This document shows positions 8,186 to 16,258 of a stretch of 30,362 nt of DNA, piece after piece. The position numbers were made by a program, and so were the translations under genes. Within the stretch, counting starts at the first letter, position 1. Every line of letters begins with the position of its first letter. The stretch is taken from NCBI GenBank assembly GCA_009923685.1, contig RFTA01000003.1:1-30362 (forward strand), written 5' to 3'. Under the pieces are notes generated by a model that saw only the letters and a list, made by a program, of their open reading frames with translations, was not told where the DNA came from and searched no databases. The DNA is from Actinomycetota bacterium. GTDB taxonomy: Bacteria > Actinomycetota > Acidimicrobiia > Acidimicrobiales > Ilumatobacteraceae.

Positions 8186-9307
8186 TCACTTACCTGTTAT
8201 TGCGAGCAACGGTACATCAAGTTCATCGTCGGTTAAAGCACCGTGTCGGCACTGCAGCAAAAATGGGCTGGTGTCGGCGGCGTCGTCAAAACTAATCGGT
8301 TCACGCGGCACGAGCGCAACATCACCTAGTCGCTTACGCGTCGCCGAACCAAGTCGCGGACCTAGCCAATTTTCATCAATGACTTGCTCTTTGCTGGCAA
8401 CCCAGGCAACATCAGAATGACGAGCCGTTGCTCGTGCAAATAATTCGACCTCTACCCCATCTCGGGCATGCAACCAACGAAAGCGTCCTTCACCCGATTG
8501 ATAGGCCGTCATTGCCAACACGTCGGCATGCGGCGGCGTCGTGTTCGTGCCGACCATGACTTGGCCGTGATCGGCCGTAACTATCAAGACTGAATCTGGC
8601 GTCAAAGATGCTTGAATATTTTTCACAATTTCATCTGCACTTCGCAACTCGGCCTCATAGAAACTGCCGAACCCTCGCTCGTGGGCAATTTTGTCGACAC
8701 CGTCGTAATATGCGTAAACAAACTTCTCGCCATTTCGAAGTAATTGTCCGACCTCGACTGCGATGCTCGACGCTGCACGCCAGCCTCGAGGCCGAACGCC
8801 ACGCAAATGTGCCTCAGTAAAAGCCGAACCTTCAAGTTCTGCTTTGCTCAAAACTGGCACGCTCGCACCCATGAACGGTGGGCACGGTTGGATTAAATCA
8901 GGTGGATACAGATTTCGCAGATCACCTTTTTCGTCGCCCCACTTGAGCATCTGCATGACTCGCACACCCATGTCGATGCGATAGCCGACCAGGCCGTGCT
9001 CGGCTGGCGCAAGACCCGTGGTAATCGAAGTGAGAGCGCTGACGGTCGTGGTCGGAGCCACAGTGGTTATCGATGACCCTTGCATAGTCGCCAGCGTTGG
9101 ACAATGCATAATATTTTTTTGCAACTGATGCCATCCGAGTCCGTCAATAACGAGCAGCACAACTTGTCGCGCACCTTGAACACAGGTTGGCATCCAGTCT
9201 GGAATTTCTTTCGTGCCTTGTGGCCCCAGCAAAGCAGGAATTATCCCCGTGATGCATGCATTTTTATAGTCAGGTAGTCGCGGTCGAGATAAAGGTGATG
9301 TTGCCAT
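8186..9307 (-). CDS. Alkaline phosphatase superfamily nucleotide pyrophosphatase/phosphodiesterase
   Basis: The 373-residue protein carries the metal and nucleophile pattern of type I phosphodiesterase/nucleotide pyrophosphatases. VVLLVIDGLG (Asp55) is the first metal ligand. TTVAPTTTVSALTSITTG (81-98) holds the catalytic Thr. YYDGVDKIAHERG supplies the second Asp and His, TADHGQV the Asp-His pair, and CRHGALTDDELDVPLL the last His region. There is no clear signal peptide, so a cytoplasmic location is likely. Substrate is unknown; phosphonate, nucleotide or phosphodiester hydrolysis are all possible. It is the first gene of the leftward block phosphodiesterase, bpa, dnaE, hypothetical, nitroreductase, and is divergent from the Rrf2 gene. 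The ATG has no strong Shine-Dalgarno sequence. Confidence 0.88.
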   Translation of the reverse strand: MATSPLSRPRLPDYKNACITGIIPALLGPQGTKEIPDWMPTCVQGARQVVLLVIDGLGWHQLQKNIMHCPTLATMQGSSITTVAPTTTVSALTSITTGLAPAEHGLVGYRIDMGVRVMQMLKWGDEKGDLRNLYPPDLIQPCPPFMGASVPVLSKAELEGSAFTEAHLRGVRPRGWRAASSIAVEVGQLLRNGEKFVYAYYDGVDKIAHERGFGSFYEAELRSADEIVKNIQASLTPDSVLIVTADHGQVMVGTNTTPPHADVLAMTAYQSGEGRFRWLHARDGVEVELFARATARHSDVAWVASKEQVIDENWLGPRLGSATRKRLGDVALVPREPISFDDAADTSPFLLQCRHGALTDDELDVPLLAITGK

Positions 9308-9412
9308 GTTGTGCCATTTGAGAGTAGTTCAGGGCTATTGGCCACCGAGCGCAATTCGTCGGCTTAGAGTGCCCAAAAAAGCCTCATAAACACGATTCAT
9401 TAGTATAAGGAC
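9308..9412. promoter_or_regulatory. Divergent intergenic region between phosphodiesterase and Rrf2 genes
   Basis: This 105-bp stretch must hold promoters for both outward-facing genes. On the plus strand TAGTAT at 9401-9406 is a good -10 candidate, and the spacing to the GTG at 9413 (six bases) would place transcription start at or near the start codon, giving a leaderless Rrf2 mRNA. No convincing -35 is seen. An AAGG lies only two or three bases from the GTG, too close for a normal ribosome binding site. A weak stem (GGCTT at 9361 with AAGCC at 9379) is present. No consensus operator was identified. Confidence 0.45.
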
Positions 9413-9859
9413 GTGAGAATTTCGACCCGAGGAGATTATGCCTGTCGCGCATTGCTCTCACTGAGTTTGCATGCTGACGAAGATGGTCCGACTTCGGTGC
9501 GCGACATCGCCGAGCGAACTGCTCTGCCTCAGCCATATTTAGAGCAAATTCTTCTTGCACTTAAAGGTGCCGGCTTGGTCAAATCGAAGCGTGGCGTCGG
9601 CGGCGGATACATTCTGGCCAAGTCTGCCGGCGACATTCGACTCTCTGAAATAATTTCGGCAGTCGACGGGCCAATTTCGGTCGGTGATTTTGGTGAACCG
9701 CACAAAGACGGCGCATGCGACCACGATGGTCAGTGTGTATTGCTCGCGGTCTGGAATCTTGCCAGCGAGCACATGCGTGAACATTTGGCGAAATACACGC
9801 TCGAGGACATTGCAGCTATTTCAAAAGGCGAAGCAGCCTGGCCTTCACCAAAAAGGTAA
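9413..9859 (+). CDS. Rrf2-family transcriptional regulator
   Basis: This 148-residue protein starts with the typical MRISTRGDYACRALLSL of Rrf2 regulators. A winged helix-turn-helix follows (TSVRDIAERTALPQPYLEQIL, then LVKSKRGVGGGYILAK with the Gly-rich wing). The sensing loop has GACDHDGQCVLLAVW: two cysteines in C-x5-C spacing. The third cysteine of IscR-like [2Fe-2S] regulators is replaced by Trp at the matching position, so cluster binding needs other ligands or may be lost. Targets are unknown; the divergent phosphodiesterase directon and its own gene are natural candidates. The GTG start is chosen because it gives the conserved N-terminus. Its stop directly abuts the stop of the convergent pseudouridine synthase gene. 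Confidence 0.92.
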   Translation: MRISTRGDYACRALLSLSLHADEDGPTSVRDIAERTALPQPYLEQILLALKGAGLVKSKRGVGGGYILAKSAGDIRLSEIISAVDGPISVGDFGEPHKDGACDHDGQCVLLAVWNLASEHMREHLAKYTLEDIAAISKGEAAWPSPKR

Positions 9860-10828
9860 CTAATCGATTCGTTGCGAACACTTCGCCAATACCGATGCGA
9901 AGTCTTGCGGCAAGTCGACTGAAAACTTCATTTCTTTGCCCGTTACTGGATGAGCGAACTGCAGGCTCGTCGCATGAAGCATCGGACGAGGTGACGACAG
10001 CACACTTCGCGCCCCACCGTAAACGACATCACCGACCACACTGTGACCAAGAGTTGCAAGATGAACGCGGATCTGATGTGTTCGACCGGTTTCAAGTCCG
10101 CATTCAAGAAGCGAGCAGTCAACCGGAACATTGAATGCATGACGAACTTCGTAAGTGGTTCTTGCCACCTTGCCGTCGCTCAGCACGGCCATTTTTGTCG
10201 GATCGCGTTGGTCTCTGCCAAGTGGAGCATCGATAACACCAGTTGCGGCGCTCATGTGGCCCCACACCAAAGCAAGATAGCGACGAGTTACGACACGACG
10301 CGACAATGCATCGACCAACGCATCGTATGCACGTGCGGTTCGGGCCATCATCATCAAGCCGGTTGTGCCTGCATCTAACCGATGCACGACACCAGGTCGA
10401 AATGGATCGCCGACATTCGCAATTTCGGGATACTTTGCCAAAACCGCGTTGACAAGGGTGCCCGTCGGGTTGCCAGCACCTGGATGCACGACAATGCCGG
10501 CGTGTTTGTTGATCACGAGTATTTCATCATCTTGATAGACGACCTCAACGGCGATATTCGGTTCGGGCAACGGCAACTGTTTTTTGGGCAAAAGCGCGAG
10601 TTCAACTTTGATGCGCTGACCTTCGGTAACTTTAACTTTTCCGGCTTTAACCGCAAGCCCATCTAAAGTGACGGCCCCGGCGTCGACTAATGCTGCAGCC
10701 GCTGCACGCGGTATGTCAGCAATTAGCGAAACAATGCGATCGACTCTTTGGCCGGCCAACGCCGCCGGAACTTGCTCATCTATCGTGCGTAATTCAGTTT
10801 CGTCGTACATGAACTTTTCTTCACTCAT
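9860..10828 (-). CDS. rluD: RluD-family 23S rRNA pseudouridine synthase
   Basis: The 322-residue protein has an N-terminal S4 RNA-binding domain (about residues 18-80, with AGQRVDRIVSLIADIPRAAAAALVDAGAV) followed by a RluA/RluD-type catalytic domain. The catalytic aspartate is D152 in VHRLDAGTTGL. ECGLETGRTHQIRVHLATLGH and GDVVYGG are family signatures. RluD modifies helix 69 of 23S rRNA; the exact target here is inferred from the best-known family member. The start codon overlaps the lspA stop as ATGA, which fixes the start and indicates coupling. lspA next to rluD is common across bacteria. Confidence 0.93.
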   Translation of the reverse strand: MSEEKFMYDETELRTIDEQVPAALAGQRVDRIVSLIADIPRAAAAALVDAGAVTLDGLAVKAGKVKVTEGQRIKVELALLPKKQLPLPEPNIAVEVVYQDDEILVINKHAGIVVHPGAGNPTGTLVNAVLAKYPEIANVGDPFRPGVVHRLDAGTTGLMMMARTARAYDALVDALSRRVVTRRYLALVWGHMSAATGVIDAPLGRDQRDPTKMAVLSDGKVARTTYEVRHAFNVPVDCSLLECGLETGRTHQIRVHLATLGHSVVGDVVYGGARSVLSSPRPMLHATSLQFAHPVTGKEMKFSVDLPQDFASVLAKCSQRID

Positions 10829-11319
10829 GAGATTGACCTTGATCGCGACGCCAACACCGAAGAAGTGATCAACATCGCCGCACCGATGGTGACTGCCGAA
10901 TCAGCGATATTAAAAACCGGAAACCACTGCAGGTCGATGAAGTCGACGACCGAACCTGCCAACCACTTTTCGCCACGAAACAAACGATCGACAACGTTGC
11001 CGATAGCGCCGCCGACAAGCAACGATGTGCCGACAATGGCAATTTTTGAAGATGCGCGTCGCAAACTGAGCCACAACCAAATTGCAACACCGATTGCCAA
11101 CAAACCTATTAATCGACCAGCACCCTGGCCTTGTGAAAATGCCATTCCAGAGTTGAACACCAAATTAAAACGCAAAGTCCAGACGAGGTCTATCGTTCGA
11201 CCTTCACTGAGCGAATTGAGAGCCCAACTTTTTGTTGCCTGATCGGCAGCAACGACAGCGACGACAATTAGTTTTGGCAACGAGCGCGAGGCTTTAGTAA
11301 GAACCAATGCCACCCGCAC
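10825..11319 (-). CDS. lspA: Lipoprotein signal peptidase (signal peptidase II)
   Basis: LspA cleaves the signal peptide of prolipoproteins in the inner leaflet of the membrane. The 164-residue sequence has four hydrophobic segments and the family blocks: DQATKSWA, NLVFNSGMAFS, then the catalytic aspartates in GGAIGNVVDRL and VVDFIDLQWFPVFNIADS. The ATG at 11319 overlaps the end of the DksA-like gene by 26 bases. A GTG two codons later (11313) is another possible start. It overlaps rluD downstream by ATGA. The aspartic protease dyad is complete, so the enzyme should be active. Confidence 0.95.
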   Translation of the reverse strand: MRVALVLTKASRSLPKLIVVAVVAADQATKSWALNSLSEGRTIDLVWTLRFNLVFNSGMAFSQGQGAGRLIGLLAIGVAIWLWLSLRRASSKIAIVGTSLLVGGAIGNVVDRLFRGEKWLAGSVVDFIDLQWFPVFNIADSAVTIGAAMLITSSVLASRSRSIS

Positions 11320-12238
11320 GCTCGACGACCAACTCGGTTGTCCACGGAATCGCCTTGAGACGCTCGCGAGGAATCGGAAGACCAGAGCGGGCCGAATAAC
11401 CGTAGTCGCCGGTCTCTAGCCGTTTGAGAGCCTCGTCAATTTCTTCGACCGTTTGGCGCGCAGATGCCGAGAGTGTCAAGTCGCGTTCACGTTCGACCAC
11501 CATCGTGTCACCTTCACCACCTTCGTCATCAAACTGCACATCACCCATCTCTGAGTTCTCGACGATCGCGTTTGCCTCGCTTTCGAGTTGGTCGGCTTGA
11601 CCAAGCAGATTGCGACGCTCGGCGATCAGTAATTCGCGCTGAGAAATCAAAAACTCGATATTGAATTCTTTGGTAGGTGTGATGCCATCTTGCATGACAC
11701 CCTTAATGATTGGCGGCTTCGGTGGCGCGACGGGCTTACGATTCGCCTCGATCTCAGCCAACCGCGCGGCTTCGCGGGCGGCGATCTTCGCTGCTTTTGC
11801 GGCTTCGCGGGCCAGTTTTTCATCTTGACGCTGTTTTTCTTTTGCGAGTTTTAAAGCCAGTCGTTCGGCAATTTGTTGTGCTTTAAGTTTTGCTCGTTCT
11901 TTGGCGAGGCGCTGCGCCTCTTTTTGCTTCTCTTTTTGCAGTCGCTTACGCTCTGCGAGTGCTTTGCGCTTGTCGAGCTCTTTTTGTTTCTTAATCGACT
12001 TGGCAAGTGCGAGCTTTTTCTTTAGCTCAAGCTTTTTTTTGAGCTCGAGTTTCTTCTTGAGCTCGAGTTTCTTCTTCAACTCGAGTTTCTTCTTCAACTC
12101 GAGTTTCTTCTTCAGCTCGAGTTTCTTCTTCAACTCGAGTTTCTTTTTGAGTTCGAGCTTCTTCTTGAGCTCAAGCTTCTTGCGGGCAGCAAGTTTCTTT
12201 TTAGCCATTGCCTGCTTTTTTTTCTTAGCAGATGCCAT
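11294..12238 (-). CDS. TraR/DksA-like protein with lysine-rich repeat N-terminus
   Basis: This 314-residue protein joins two unlike halves. Residues 1-75 are almost only Lys, Leu, Glu and Ala, including nine LEL units separated by lysine triplets. A charged, probably continuous helix follows to about residue 170. The C-terminal 130 residues match the TraR/DksA fold used in actinobacteria: a coiled-coil hairpin (ISQRELLIAERRNLLGQADQ, RQTVEEIDEALKRLETGDYG) and then SGLPIPRERLKAIPWTTELV. The zinc-finger cysteines are absent. DksA-type proteins act in the RNA polymerase secondary channel; the basic tail could bind nucleic acid (inference). The ATG at 12238 has GAGAGG five bases upstream and is preferred to a GTG at 12244. 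A DksA-like gene between ileS and lspA is conserved in other actinobacteria such as Streptomyces. Confidence 0.85.
   Translation of the reverse strand: MASAKKKKQAMAKKKLAARKKLELKKKLELKKKLELKKKLELKKKLELKKKLELKKKLELKKKLELKKKLELKKKLALAKSIKKQKELDKRKALAERKRLQKEKQKEAQRLAKERAKLKAQQIAERLALKLAKEKQRQDEKLAREAAKAAKIAAREAARLAEIEANRKPVAPPKPPIIKGVMQDGITPTKEFNIEFLISQRELLIAERRNLLGQADQLESEANAIVENSEMGDVQFDDEGGEGDTMVVERERDLTLSASARQTVEEIDEALKRLETGDYGYSARSGLPIPRERLKAIPWTTELVVERAGGIGSY
12005..12184 (-). repeat. In-frame 18-bp tandem repeat encoding LELKKK units
   Basis: Nine copies of an 18-bp unit lie in exact register, with their LEL codons starting at 12023, 12041, 12059, 12077, 12095, 12113, 12131, 12149 and 12167 (plus-strand coordinates). 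A degenerate LAL copy sits at the 12005 end. The protein hexad is almost invariant, while Leu, Glu and Lys codons vary between units (gag or caa or cag for Leu, ttt or ctt for Lys on the plus strand). This pattern fits selection on the peptide, not recent slippage alone. The central copies are nearly identical in DNA, so the array may vary in length between strains. Confidence 0.95.
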
Positions 12239-12286
12239 TTTCACCTCTCGAGTGGTTTGATTTTGAAACGCACTAATTTGACCGCG

Positions 12287-15200
12287 CTACGATACCGCAT
12301 TTACAGACACAAACACCGCGACACCGTCTAAATCGGCGTTCGGCGACTGTTTATCTGACAGCACACTTACTTCTAAGCTGATCGCCAATGTCTCTGACTT
12401 AATCGTCTCATGATGGGCTGAAATCTGCTCACAAAGTTCAGATGGCAAACCAAGCTGCAACGCGATGCGGTCTGAAACGTCTAGACCAGCGTCGCGACGC
12501 TGTTGTTGAACCAAGCGAATTACGTCACGCGCAACACCTTCTGCTTCGAGCTCTGATGTCAGTTCAATGTCAAGCACAACCACACCTGCTGAATCACCCA
12601 GTGCAGCACTTGCGCCCGAAGCTTTTGGCACCAATTTGAGTTGATATTCGCCCGGTTTCAGATCGACGCCGCCCGCGGTGACTACATCGCCCTGACGTGT
12701 CCATTCACCTTTCTTCACGGCTTTGATCACCGCCTGAGTATTGGCACCGAGTCGTGGACCAACAACACTGGGGACAACCTGCAACTCAAACTCTGCGACC
12801 GACGAAAAATCATTTAAAAAAGTAATAGAACGAACGTTCACCTCGTCTTTGATGATGTCTTCAAATGGTTTGAGCGCAGCAGAATTTTGTGTGGCAACCG
12901 TCAGACTGGCCAAAGGCTGTCGAACTCTTCGACTGTGCGCCTTGCGAAGAGACAGTGTCGTCGAACAAACATCGCGAACGCGATCCATCGAGGCAACCAG
13001 TTTTTCGTCAAAGCGCAGCCCATCGGTGGTCGGCCAAGATTGCAAATGGACACTTCGCTCACCACTCAAACCCCGAAAAATTTGCTCAGATACAAGCGGC
13101 AAAACAGGTGCGGCGATTCGAGTCAAATAATGAAGCACAGTGTGAAGCGTGTTGATTGCTGCAACATCACCCTTCCAGAAACGATCACGACTGCGGCGGA
13201 TATACCAGTTGGTCAAGACATCTAAAAACGTGCGAATCTCGGCGCAAGCAGCAAATAGATCGTATTCGTCGAAACTCTTTGTTGTGGCTGCCACCAAACC
13301 ATGCAGTTTTGAAATGATGTAGCGGTCGAGAACGTTCTCGCTAGATGCATCGACGCTGCCCGCAACCGATTCGGCATTTGCATAAAGCGAAAGAAAATAC
13401 CAACTGTTCCAGAGCGGCAGCATCACCTGGCGAACGGTGTCACGCATTCCGTCGTCGGTAACCGCAAAGTCTGAGCCACGCAAGATCGAAGATGAAAGCA
13501 AATACCAACGCATCGCATCGGCGCCATGACTGTCGAAAACTTTCATCGGATCTGGGTAGTTTCGAAGGCTTTTTGACATTTTTGCGCCGTCTTCACCGAG
13601 CACGATGCCGTGGCTTACGCAATTCGAAAAAGCAGGTCGGTCGAACAACGCAGTCGCGAGCACATGCAAGGTGTAAAACCAGCCACGAGTTTGACCTATA
13701 TATTCGACGATGAAGTCTCCGGGGTAATGATTTTCGAACCATTGCTGATTTTCGAATGGATAGTGCACCTGGGCAAACGGCATTGACCCGCTTTCGAACC
13801 AGCAATCCAAAACTTCAGGCACCCGACGCATCATTGATTTGCCGGTCGGGTCGTCGGGGTTTGGGCGTACCAAATTGTCGATAGTCGGACGGTGCAATTC
13901 TTTGATGTCGACTCCGAAGTCTTTGCGAAGTTCTTCGAGACTTCCGTAGACATCGATGCGCGGATAGTTTGCATCATCGCTGCGCCAAACCGGAATCGGC
14001 GAACCCCAAAATCGATTGCGGCTGATTGTCCAATCGCGGGCGTTCTCGAGCCATTTACCGAAACTTCCGTGTTGCAAATGATCAGGAACCCAGCGAACTT
14101 GCTCGTTGAGTTCGACCATGCGATCTCGAATCGCGGTTACCTTGACGAACCACGAACCTACTGCTTTATAGATCAGCGGTTTGCCGGTGCGCCAACAATG
14201 CGGATACGCGTGATCGTATGTCTCGTGCCGAAAGACGACACCACGCTCTTTGAGCACTTTGATGATCGCTGGGTTTGCGTCGAAAACTAGTTGACCTTCA
14301 AAATCTGGCACTTCATTCGTGAAACATCCTCGTGAGTCAACTGGCACGACCAAGTCAATGCCCGCTTCTTGACAAACCCTCTGGTCGTCTTCGCCAAAGC
14401 CTGGCGCCATGTGAACGACCCCGGTGCCGTCTTCGGTCGTTACGAAGTCGCCCGCAATTACCCGAAATGCACCTGGCTGATCGGCGAAATAGTTGAACAA
14501 AGGTTTGTAAGTGCGACCAACAAGTTGGGTGCCCAATATTGTTTCGACGACTTTGGCTTCTGAGAATTCTCTCTCGTATGCCGACAGTCGTTCGGCAGCG
14601 AGAATCAGTTTTCGTCCGGAGAACTCGATCACCACATATTCGACGTCTGGCGCGACCGCCAAGGCCAAATTCGAAGGCAATGTCCAGGGTGTTGTTGTCC
14701 ATGCCAACAAGAGTTCACCCGATGAGAGTTCAAAACCGACGGTCAGCGCCGGATCTTGAACTTGCTTGTATGCATCGTCCATTCGGGTTTCTGTATTTGA
14801 AAGCGGGGTCTCAAGTGCCCATGAATATGGCAACACTCGAAAACCTTCATAAATCAGGCCCTTGTTCCACAGTGTTTTGAACGCCCACATGACGCTCTCC
14901 ATATAAGGAGTGTCGAGAGTTTTGTAATCGTTTTCAAAGTCGACCCATCGAGCCTGGCGAGTTACGTAACGCTCCCAGTCGCTGGTGTATTGCAATACAG
15001 AAGTTCGGCAATAGTCATTGAACTTGTCGATGCCAAAATCGGTGATTGCCTGGCGACCAGAAATACCGAGTTGTCGCTCGGCTTCGGCCTCAGCCGGCAG
15101 ACCGTGACAGTCCCAGCCGAATCGGCGCTCGACTCGTTGACCTCGCATCGTGCGATAACGAGGCACCGCATCTTTGACGAAACCAGTCAGTAAATGCCCG

Positions 15201-15382
15201 TAATGCGGCAAACCATTGGCAAACGGCGGACCATCGTAAAAAACAAACTCGTTTTCGCCGTTTTTGCCGGCGTCATGCACGTCTATTGACGCGGCAAAAG
15301 TTTTATCGGTCTTCCAATATTCGAGAACCTGATTCTCAAGTGATGGAAAGTTCGGCTGTGGTTCTACCTGCGGGTATGACAC
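12287..15382 (-). CDS. ileS: Isoleucyl-tRNA synthetase (eukaryote-like type 2)
   Basis: IleRS charges tRNA-Ile. The 1031-residue protein has the class I signatures: GLPHYGHLLTGFVKD at about 57-71 (HIGH motif as HYGH) and KMSKS at 601-605. GWDCHGLP (89-96), the editing-domain TTPWTLPSN (230-238) and DCWFESGSMPFAQVHYPFEN are also present. The GLPHYGH form and the lack of a C-terminal cysteine zinc motif place it with type 2 IleRS, found in many actinobacteria, archaea and eukaryotes; members of this group are often poorly inhibited by mupirocin (family knowledge). The ATG lies 7 bases after the yggT stop, so no T-box leader precedes it. It is followed after 48 bases by the DksA-like gene. Confidence 0.97.
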   Translation of the reverse strand: MSYPQVEPQPNFPSLENQVLEYWKTDKTFAASIDVHDAGKNGENEFVFYDGPPFANGLPHYGHLLTGFVKDAVPRYRTMRGQRVERRFGWDCHGLPAEAEAERQLGISGRQAITDFGIDKFNDYCRTSVLQYTSDWERYVTRQARWVDFENDYKTLDTPYMESVMWAFKTLWNKGLIYEGFRVLPYSWALETPLSNTETRMDDAYKQVQDPALTVGFELSSGELLLAWTTTPWTLPSNLALAVAPDVEYVVIEFSGRKLILAAERLSAYEREFSEAKVVETILGTQLVGRTYKPLFNYFADQPGAFRVIAGDFVTTEDGTGVVHMAPGFGEDDQRVCQEAGIDLVVPVDSRGCFTNEVPDFEGQLVFDANPAIIKVLKERGVVFRHETYDHAYPHCWRTGKPLIYKAVGSWFVKVTAIRDRMVELNEQVRWVPDHLQHGSFGKWLENARDWTISRNRFWGSPIPVWRSDDANYPRIDVYGSLEELRKDFGVDIKELHRPTIDNLVRPNPDDPTGKSMMRRVPEVLDCWFESGSMPFAQVHYPFENQQWFENHYPGDFIVEYIGQTRGWFYTLHVLATALFDRPAFSNCVSHGIVLGEDGAKMSKSLRNYPDPMKVFDSHGADAMRWYLLSSSILRGSDFAVTDDGMRDTVRQVMLPLWNSWYFLSLYANAESVAGSVDASSENVLDRYIISKLHGLVAATTKSFDEYDLFAACAEIRTFLDVLTNWYIRRSRDRFWKGDVAAINTLHTVLHYLTRIAAPVLPLVSEQIFRGLSGERSVHLQSWPTTDGLRFDEKLVASMDRVRDVCSTTLSLRKAHSRRVRQPLASLTVATQNSAALKPFEDIIKDEVNVRSITFLNDFSSVAEFELQVVPSVVGPRLGANTQAVIKAVKKGEWTRQGDVVTAGGVDLKPGEYQLKLVPKASGASAALGDSAGVVVLDIELTSELEAEGVARDVIRLVQQQRRDAGLDVSDRIALQLGLPSELCEQISAHHETIKSETLAISLEVSVLSDKQSPNADLDGVAVFVSVNAVS

Positions 15383-15389
15383 AAGATGC

Positions 15390-15641
15390 TTAACACTTCA
15401 ATATCATGCGCTGCACGACAATCTGCAAAAACAACAACACGACTAGTGGCGACAAGTCGAGCGCACCCGTGCGCGGCATAACACGGCGAACCCAATCAAG
15501 AACTGGTTCAGTGAATCGACCAACGAAATATGAAATCTGCGCCACGACCCCGCCACTCGTCGACGGAAACCACGACAAGACCACGCGAACGATGATCATA
15601 TAAATGAAGATTTGAACGAGCGTGCACAATAGTTCGGTCAT
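15390..15641 (-). CDS. yggT: YggT-family membrane protein
   Basis: This 83-residue protein has two hydrophobic segments (about residues 3-24 and 62-80). They flank the family's conserved loop: SWFPSTSGG, FTEPVLDWVRRVMPRTGALDLSPLVVLL. YggT proteins sit beside sepF in Gram-positive division clusters. They are thought to act in membrane or division processes, but no biochemical function is firmly known. The gene is 19 bases after sepF and 7 bases before ileS, so it is part of the same transcript. In many actinobacteria divIVA follows at this point; here ileS does. Confidence 0.92.
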   Translation of the reverse strand: MTELLCTLVQIFIYMIIVRVVLSWFPSTSGGVVAQISYFVGRFTEPVLDWVRRVMPRTGALDLSPLVVLLFLQIVVQRMILKC

Positions 15642-15660
15642 TAAGTGCGCCTATTCTGCG

Positions 15661-16191
15661 CTAGCCGCGAGTAACGCGTGCGCCAAACGGCTTCATCATG
15701 AAGACACCGTTACTCATTTTCTCCATGGTGCCGTTGTTTGCATAACAAACGCCGCTTGCAAAATCGATGATTCGCCTCATCGTTTTCTGATCGGTCGACT
15801 GCACGTTGATAATCACAGGGTTGCCTTCTTTGAACCGATCGGCAATCTCTTTGGCGTCTTCATAACTTGTCGGACGAATCGTCACCGGATCACTCGCAGG
15901 CAAGACCGGTCTCGCGACCGCCTCGGTGCGACGACCCGCAACAGGACGCACGGTCACGCCCGAATCATGTTGGGCCTGTTGGGTGCGCATGCCACTAGAA
16001 CGCGGTTCACCCATCGCTCGATCGTCGTAGTCGTCGTAACCAGGCTCGAGATCATCAAATCGCTCTGCGCGCTGACGACCACGACTCGGCATGCGGCGAT
16101 CTCGTTCAACTGCAACCGACTCGTCATAATCGTCGTAGGCCTCGTCTGGCCCTAGACCCAAATAATCCATTGCTCGGCGGAACATTGACAT
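15661..16191 (-). CDS. sepF: Cell division protein SepF
   Basis: SepF anchors FtsZ to the membrane and is essential in actinobacteria, which lack FtsA. The N-terminus MSMFRRAMDYLGLG is the expected amphipathic membrane-binding helix; this is why the ATG at 16191 is chosen rather than a TTG six codons upstream at 16209. A disordered linker, rich in Asp, Tyr and Arg, follows to about residue 95. The SepF core then runs DPVTIRPTSYEDAKEIADRF, PVIINVQSTDQKTMRRIIDFASG, NNGTMEKMSNGVFMMKP. Length is about 176 residues. It lies between yggS and yggT, the usual order. No strong Shine-Dalgarno sequence is seen. Confidence 0.94.
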   Translation of the reverse strand: MSMFRRAMDYLGLGPDEAYDDYDESVAVERDRRMPSRGRQRAERFDDLEPGYDDYDDRAMGEPRSSGMRTQQAQHDSGVTVRPVAGRRTEAVARPVLPASDPVTIRPTSYEDAKEIADRFKEGNPVIINVQSTDQKTMRRIIDFASGVCYANNGTMEKMSNGVFMMKPFGARVTRG

Positions 16192-16258
16192 AGCTAAAGG
16201 ATAGTTCAAAATTCGCCCTAACTAACGGACATCCGGCCAACGCACCGGTCATGAATTT

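Noticed and set aside
12005..12184. 18-bp repeats considered as a CRISPR array or a non-coding satellite
   Set aside because: There are no spacers and units are directly adjacent, in frame and peptide-conserving, so it is a coding repeat.
11901..12260. Plus-strand frame rich in Ser and Phe opposite the lysine repeat
   Set aside because: It is the complement of the lysine-rich coding repeat; the low-complexity FFSSSF pattern simply mirrors KKKLEL.
15383..15389. T-box or other leader upstream of ileS
   Set aside because: Only 7 bases separate yggT and ileS; there is no room for a T-box and no anti-terminator structure.
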